NCBI RefSeq assembly: GCF_000024025.1 | Contig: NC_013131.1 | Coordinates: forward strand, 248,001 to 312,000 | Length of the DNA stretch: 64,000 nt | Direction of reading: 5' to 3' | Source of the DNA: Catenulispora acidiphila DSM 44928 | Lineage (GTDB): Bacteria > Actinomycetota > Actinomycetes > Streptomycetales > Catenulisporaceae | In this document: positions 59,866-64,000 of the stretch, piece after piece | How the letters are laid out: each line of letters begins with the position of its first letter | Numbering within the stretch: position 1 is the first letter of the stretch | Position numbers and translations under genes: made by a program | The notes under the pieces: model-generated | What the model was told of the DNA's origin: nothing | Databases searched by the model: none | Seen by the model: the letters and a program-made list of their open reading frames with translations, nothing else

Positions 59866-61344
59866 ATGAGCCACGAGGTGGTGTTCCTCCCCCACATCCT
59901 GGGCCAGACGTGGGCCCAGGCCCTGGCCGCCGCGCGGACCGCGGCTCGCGAGGAGGACCCGAGGATAGTGGCCGCGCGCCTGGAACCGTGGCCCGACCTC
60001 GTGCTCCACGCCGCGCAGATCCTCGGCCAGATCGAGGAGTTCCGCGGACGCGGGCAGCGTGAGTTGGTGCATCCGGTGACCCGTCTGCGGTTCACATTCT
60101 TCGGCGAGGACGGCGTCATCGCGCTGCCGTATTGGTACGACGGTCCGGTGGCGCGCATGGCGGCGACGATGGCGTTCCGCTTCGCGCACGCGGTGGAGTC
60201 CGACACCGGACTGGCCGCGTACGACCCGCAGCTGCGCACGCCGTTGTCCGAGATGGGGCTGGAGAAGTTCGTCGCCGGTTACTTGCGCGGCCGCGAGCGG
60301 GCACTCGGGCAGGCGCAGGCGCGCGGTCCGGTGCCCGTTGGGCACGCGCTGCCGGCTGGGCGCAGCGCGACGCGGCGGGAGTTGGCTGCCGGGCCTTCGG
60401 CGGGGCGTGGTGCGGGGTTTGATGGTGGCGGTTCTGGCGGCCCTGGCGCTCCCGGCGCTTCTGGCGGTGCTGGTGCGCGGCAGGGTGCGGATTCGAGCCG
60501 ACCGCCGAGGGAGGTCGCGCGCTCGCCGCGTGAGCCGAAGGCGGCGCCTCGACAGAACACTGATGTACGCCCCGGACCCGATGCGAGCCGCCCGACCGAT
60601 CCGGCGCGGTTGCGTCCGGCCGGGCCGGTGCGAGGCGCGGACGCCGCCGGCAGGGAAGCGCAGGCGAGGCCGCGCCCGAACTCGGACCAACGGCAGCCGG
60701 CGAATCCGGTGCGGCGGGAGAACAAGGACGCGCGCCAGGCAGCCGACTCGGGCCCGATAGCCGGGTCGGGGGGATGGCTTCGCCGAGGGAAGCCGGCGCG
60801 CGGCGAGCAAGTACCCAGGACCGGAGGAGTTGCCGAGCCGCGCAAGGCGCCTCGGCGCGGCGAGCCTTTAGACGCGGATCCGTCGCAGCGGTCCCGAGGT
60901 CCGCGCGAGCCGAAGGCGCCTCGGCGCGGTGAGCCCATAGACGTGGACCCGTCGCAGCGGTCCCGGCGGCCGCCCGAGGCGAAGTCGCCTCGGCGCGACG
61001 AATCTGGGGAGGCGCAGCGTCCCCGGCGTGATCCGGAGCCCAGGGCGCCCCGTCGCGGCGACCGCCCCGACGCCGAGCAGGCGCAACGCTCCGGCAAGGT
61101 GGTGCCGCCGAAGAAGCTGTCGCGGCGGGAGCGCGCGGAGGCCGAGCGCGCTCAGCGGGCTCAGCAGGCGCGGCAGGCCCAGCAGGCGAAGCGTGGTCCG
61201 GTCCCGCCGCCGGAAACCGGAACCGAGTGGGTGCCGCGCCCGGGCCGTCCCGAACCGCCGGAGCCGCGCCGCGCACCGCCGCCCGAGCGAGACCGCCGAC
61301 AGCCGCCGGAACCGCCGCAGCAGCAACCGAGGAGTCGGCCGTGA
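59866..61344 (+). CDS. Hypothetical protein with disordered repeat tail
   Basis: The N-terminal 140 residues look folded (LRFTFFGEDGVIALPYWYDGPVARMAATMAFRFAHAVE) but match no family I know. The remaining 350 residues are Arg/Pro/Ala/Gly-rich, highly basic and probably disordered, with 23-residue repeats near 330-380. A Glu/Gln/Arg helix (RAEAERAQRAQQARQAQQAK) and a Pro-rich end follow. No signal peptide is seen. A role in nucleic-acid or protein scaffolding is possible but unproven. Confidence 0.65.
   Translation: MSHEVVFLPHILGQTWAQALAAARTAAREEDPRIVAARLEPWPDLVLHAAQILGQIEEFRGRGQRELVHPVTRLRFTFFGEDGVIALPYWYDGPVARMAATMAFRFAHAVESDTGLAAYDPQLRTPLSEMGLEKFVAGYLRGRERALGQAQARGPVPVGHALPAGRSATRRELAAGPSAGRGAGFDGGGSGGPGAPGASGGAGARQGADSSRPPREVARSPREPKAAPRQNTDVRPGPDASRPTDPARLRPAGPVRGADAAGREAQARPRPNSDQRQPANPVRRENKDARQAADSGPIAGSGGWLRRGKPARGEQVPRTGGVAEPRKAPRRGEPLDADPSQRSRGPREPKAPRRGEPIDVDPSQRSRRPPEAKSPRRDESGEAQRPRRDPEPRAPRRGDRPDAEQAQRSGKVVPPKKLSRRERAEAERAQRAQQARQAQQAKRGPVPPPETGTEWVPRPGRPEPPEPRRAPPPERDRRQPPEPPQQQPRSRP
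60849..61010. repeat. Tandem 69-bp (23-residue) coding repeats
   Basis: GCCTCGGCGCGG begins repeats at 60849 and 60918, and GCCTCGGCGCG a third at 60987. Each full unit encodes PRRGEP, then (D/V)DPSQRSR, then (R/P)PREPK- or PPEAK-type residues. The third is partial and diverged. Spacing is exactly 69 bp. Confidence 0.75.
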
Positions 61345-61442
61345 GCTATCGCAGTCGCAGCCGCTTGATGGCCGCAAGAGCGTATCGGCGATCATCTCTT
61401 TAGCGGATCACGGCCTAGATCGCCACGCCTACCTTCGAACGC

Positions 61443-63551
61443 ATGCTCTCGTCAGAATCCCGGCGTCGTCGCCTGCCCACATTCGGCGGCCTCGCCCTCG
61501 CTGCGGTGTCAGCGGGAAGCCTCGTCGGCCTTCCCGCTGCCGCCCACGCCGCGAGCCCCGCAACCGTGGCGCCGGCCGGCGCGGCGTCTGCCAACGCGGC
61601 GCCGACCAACGGGCCGATCGCTTATACGCTGTCGAACCCGACGGCGGGCTTCCTGTGGCACACCGTGAACCCCGACGGCTCGCACGACGCTGTGGTCCCG
61701 GTCGGCGACGCCGGTGCGTACGACGGCCGAGGACCGGGATCGGGGACCAACGACTGGGTCAACCCCGCGGGCAACGCGGTGTACTCGCCAGACGGTTCGC
61801 GGGTGCTGTTCGAGGGTCCCGACGGCTGCGACTACGTGGCGGACGCTGACGGCACCGGCGCTGTCGCCCTCACGACCGTCCCCGCTCCCGAACTGGGCTG
61901 CACCAGGCTGACCTCGAACTCCGATGTGCCGGAGCTTTCGCCGCCGATACCGGTCGCCAGCGCGCGAGGCTTTGTCTGGTCGGCTGACGGCAGGAGCATC
62001 TACTACGACGCCGCGGGCTCGATCGGCAGGATCTCCGCGGACGGCAGGACGCAGACCAAGCTCGCGGTCACCGTGCCGAACGGCTACAAGCTGCTGTCGG
62101 TGGCGCCCAACGGGGCAATGGCGTTCACCGACTCGTCGGCCACGGCCCACATATGGATCCTCGACCCCGGTGCCACTGCCCTTCGCGACCTCACGACAGG
62201 TCGCGACGCCCACTACTCGCCGACGACGGGCCGGCTTCTCGTGCTCGACCAGGTTTTCCCCCCCAGCGGCCAGTCCGCGCTCACGATCTTCGCAGTGGAC
62301 ACCGTGAACGGGTCCCGTACCCAGGTCACGGATCCGACCATCGAGTTCGTCCAGTCGTTCACCTGGTCGCCGGACGGTACCCAGGTCGCGTATTCGGGCG
62401 AGAGCCCCAACGGGGCGGACCGGAGCTCCACAGGCGTCTTCACTCGCAGCCTTGGCGGTGGTCCGCGTAAGGCTGTCGTTCTGAACCCCGGCGTCATTTG
62501 GGTCACCGGCTGGCACAACGGCCCGATCGCACCCGCGCGCGCCGCGGACCGCATCGGCGGCGCGGACCGCATCGCGACCGCCGTGGACGCTTCGCAGTGG
62601 TCGTACATGAACCACGGTGCCGGAGGCCGCCAGGCTTCGGTCGCCGTGATCAGCCGCTCCGACCAGTTCGCGGACGCCCTCGGCGGCAGCGCGCTGGCGG
62701 CCCAGAAGGGCGGGCCGCTGCTGCTGACCGCGACGTCCGGACTGGACCCGCGCGTGCGCGAGGAGCTGAAGCGGGTGCTGGCGCCGGGTTCGGTCGTCTA
62801 CGTCCTCGGCGGCGACGCGGCGCTGAGCCCGGCGGTCGAGCAGCAGATCAAGGCGCTGGGCTTCACCACGCGGCGGCTGGCCGGCACCGACCGCTTCGCG
62901 ACCTCCGTGCTGACCGCGCAGCAGGTCTCGGCGCACCCGCACACCGTCATGGTGGCGACCGGGGTGCAGTACCCCGACGCGCTCACCGCCGGCGCGGCTG
63001 CCGCGCAGGACCCGAACGGCGGCGTGGTCGTGCTGTCCGATGACAAGACGCTGCCGGCCTCGGTCAAGTCCTACCTGTCGGGCGTGAACCCCGCTGCCAC
63101 CAAGGTGTACGGAGTCGGCGGACAGGGCGTCGCCGCGCTGAAGGGTTCCTTTCCGCAATGGACCGGCAAGGTCACGCCGCTCAGCGGCGCGGACCGCTAC
63201 GCCACCGCGGCCGCGGTCGCCTCGAGCCCGCTGTTCGCCGCGAACGGCCCTGTCGGCCGCATCGGCCTGGCGACCGGCGGCGGCTGGGCGGACGCACTGT
63301 CGGGCGGCGCGCTCATCGCCACCCAGCATGGTCCCCTGCTCCTGACGAACCCGGGGTCGGAGTATCTGCCGCCTTCGGAACTCTCGCTGGTGAAGGCGCT
63401 GGCTCCGCATCTGTCAGGCGCCGTGGCCTTCGGTGGACCGCAGGCGCTCGGCAGCGTGGCGACGAACACCTTCGTCAGCGCTCTGGGCGGCGCCAACCAC
63501 TTCTTCACCTATTCGAACCGCCAGAGTCCCGAACTGGGCGGAGCGCGCTAG
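61443..63551 (+). CDS. Secreted beta-propeller/CWB2 surface protein
   Basis: The 702-residue protein has a Sec signal peptide (residues 1-36, ending AAHA). A region of PD40/TolB-like propeller blades follows (about 60-350, YSPDGSRVLFEGPDG, WSADGRSIYYD, WSPDGTQVAYSGESPNG). Three CWB2 wall-binding repeats end it (RIGGADRIATAV, RLAGTDRFATSV, LSGADRYATAA). It should be retained on the cell wall; the propeller may bind ligand. It is the second CWB2 protein in the window. Confidence 0.88.
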   Translation: MLSSESRRRRLPTFGGLALAAVSAGSLVGLPAAAHAASPATVAPAGAASANAAPTNGPIAYTLSNPTAGFLWHTVNPDGSHDAVVPVGDAGAYDGRGPGSGTNDWVNPAGNAVYSPDGSRVLFEGPDGCDYVADADGTGAVALTTVPAPELGCTRLTSNSDVPELSPPIPVASARGFVWSADGRSIYYDAAGSIGRISADGRTQTKLAVTVPNGYKLLSVAPNGAMAFTDSSATAHIWILDPGATALRDLTTGRDAHYSPTTGRLLVLDQVFPPSGQSALTIFAVDTVNGSRTQVTDPTIEFVQSFTWSPDGTQVAYSGESPNGADRSSTGVFTRSLGGGPRKAVVLNPGVIWVTGWHNGPIAPARAADRIGGADRIATAVDASQWSYMNHGAGGRQASVAVISRSDQFADALGGSALAAQKGGPLLLTATSGLDPRVREELKRVLAPGSVVYVLGGDAALSPAVEQQIKALGFTTRRLAGTDRFATSVLTAQQVSAHPHTVMVATGVQYPDALTAGAAAAQDPNGGVVVLSDDKTLPASVKSYLSGVNPAATKVYGVGGQGVAALKGSFPQWTGKVTPLSGADRYATAAAVASSPLFAANGPVGRIGLATGGGWADALSGGALIATQHGPLLLTNPGSEYLPPSELSLVKALAPHLSGAVAFGGPQALGSVATNTFVSALGGANHFFTYSNRQSPELGGAR

Positions 63552-63573
63552 CGTCCCGCATTAAGCTCGCGGG

Positions 63574-64000
63574 GTGATCTCGCGTTCTGAATTCCAGCTG
63601 GTCCTGCTCCGCCGGATGGCTGATTACCAGCCGGGTCTGGTGGAGCAGGCTCGGCAGGGCTTGGGGTTCTCCATCACCGAGATGCGCGAAGTGAACGCGT
63701 GGTGGCAACGCTATCTGCGCGCGCGCTCCGCGCCCCGTGGGCCGGAACGCTTTAGAGCGGTACTCGGGCCGGCGGACAGCGAGCAGGATCTGCGGACCGG
63801 CGACCTGGTCAGCCGGCTGTACCACTGGACGCTGCCGGTGTGGCCGGAGCTGCGTTTCGAGATCGTGGTCGGTCCCGGTGGGCAGGTCTGGCAGGAGTGG
63901 CTGGTGCGGGCGCCTGGGGCGGAGCCGCCTGTTGCTCCGGCGGATCAAACGCTAGAGCCGTGGCAATACGTGGTCGGGGATCTGGAGCGCATGTATCCAC
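63574..64000 (+). CDS. Unrecognised protein, 3' end outside window
   Basis: GTG 63574 opens a frame that reads to the right edge with no stop (142 codons). The coding character is strong (FEIVVGPGGQVWQEWLVRAP, WQYVVGDLERMYP). Trp-rich segments (NAWWQRYLRARS, YHWTLPVWPEL) are notable. No family is recognised. A GC-rich purine stretch precedes the start, but there is no clear Shine-Dalgarno. Confidence 0.6.
   Translation, partial: MISRSEFQLVLLRRMADYQPGLVEQARQGLGFSITEMREVNAWWQRYLRARSAPRGPERFRAVLGPADSEQDLRTGDLVSRLYHWTLPVWPELRFEIVVGPGGQVWQEWLVRAPGAEPPVAPADQTLEPWQYVVGDLERMYP

Noticed and set aside
1-64000. CRISPR array
   Set aside because: No series of short identical repeats with regular unique spacers was seen. 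The tandem repeats found (19283, 60849) are contiguous or coding.

Overview
The window is chromosomal DNA from a very GC-rich actinobacterium. The signs are GC-saturated third codon positions, frequent GTG starts, ATGA/GTGA gene overlaps, XRE-DUF5753/DUF397 pairs, SigE-type ECF sigma factors, a DUF5926 protein, an EtfD-type membrane Fe-S reductase, and cell-wall-binding-repeat-2 secreted proteins. A Streptomyces relative or the Catenulisporales would fit, but the sequence alone does not fix the genus.

Positions 1-14500 are accessory DNA. They carry four large STAND (NB-ARC) ATPases with TPR tails. Two have TIR domains at the N-terminus (1492-4387, broken by a one-base frameshift near 2522, and 7268-10165 on the minus strand). 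One has an XRE DNA-binding domain (4889-7201), and one is cut by the left edge (1-1495). The minus-strand TIR protein is translationally coupled to a 501-residue XRE protein (10162-11667). Divergent from that pair is a tightly coupled three-gene unit (11902-14500): a clavaminate-synthase/AsnO/VioC-like Fe(II)/2-oxoglutarate oxygenase, an AlaX-like aminoacyl-tRNA editing-domain protein and a Sel1-repeat protein. A gene-poor stretch with two perfect palindromes follows, then a tRNA-Ser(UGA) whose 3' end faces the island.

From 15.5 to 32 kb lie mainly chromosomal housekeeping and regulatory genes: tdk, a YbjQ-type protein, a glycerophosphodiesterase, an RsbW-like ATPase, a fused anthranilate synthase preceded by a complete attenuator (Trp-Trp-Trp leader peptide, antiterminator hairpin, terminator), DUF5926, a secreted protein, a TetR regulator, a GT2 enzyme, a rhodanese, serS with a strong terminator, an ECF sigma factor with a membrane partner, an MFS exporter and a CWB2 surface protein.

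From 32 to 40 kb lies histidine utilisation: hutU, an M20 amidohydrolase, hutF and hutI on the minus strand, with hutH divergent and an inverted repeat between them. From 40 to 49 kb come a lipoprotein, a small membrane protein, an ArsR-MFS operon with two tandem operator palindromes, an RpiR regulator, the EtfD-like reductase, a DUF4097-type protein, small zinc-ribbon and membrane proteins, and an XRE-DUF5753/DUF397 module.

From 50 to 64 kb come an HSP90-like ATPase coupled to a 1015-residue TPR protein, a second ECF sigma/membrane-partner pair, purA, a class III aminotransferase behind a hairpin that covers its Shine-Dalgarno sequence, a basic disordered protein with 23-residue repeats, a beta-propeller/CWB2 surface protein, and an unrecognised gene running off the right edge.
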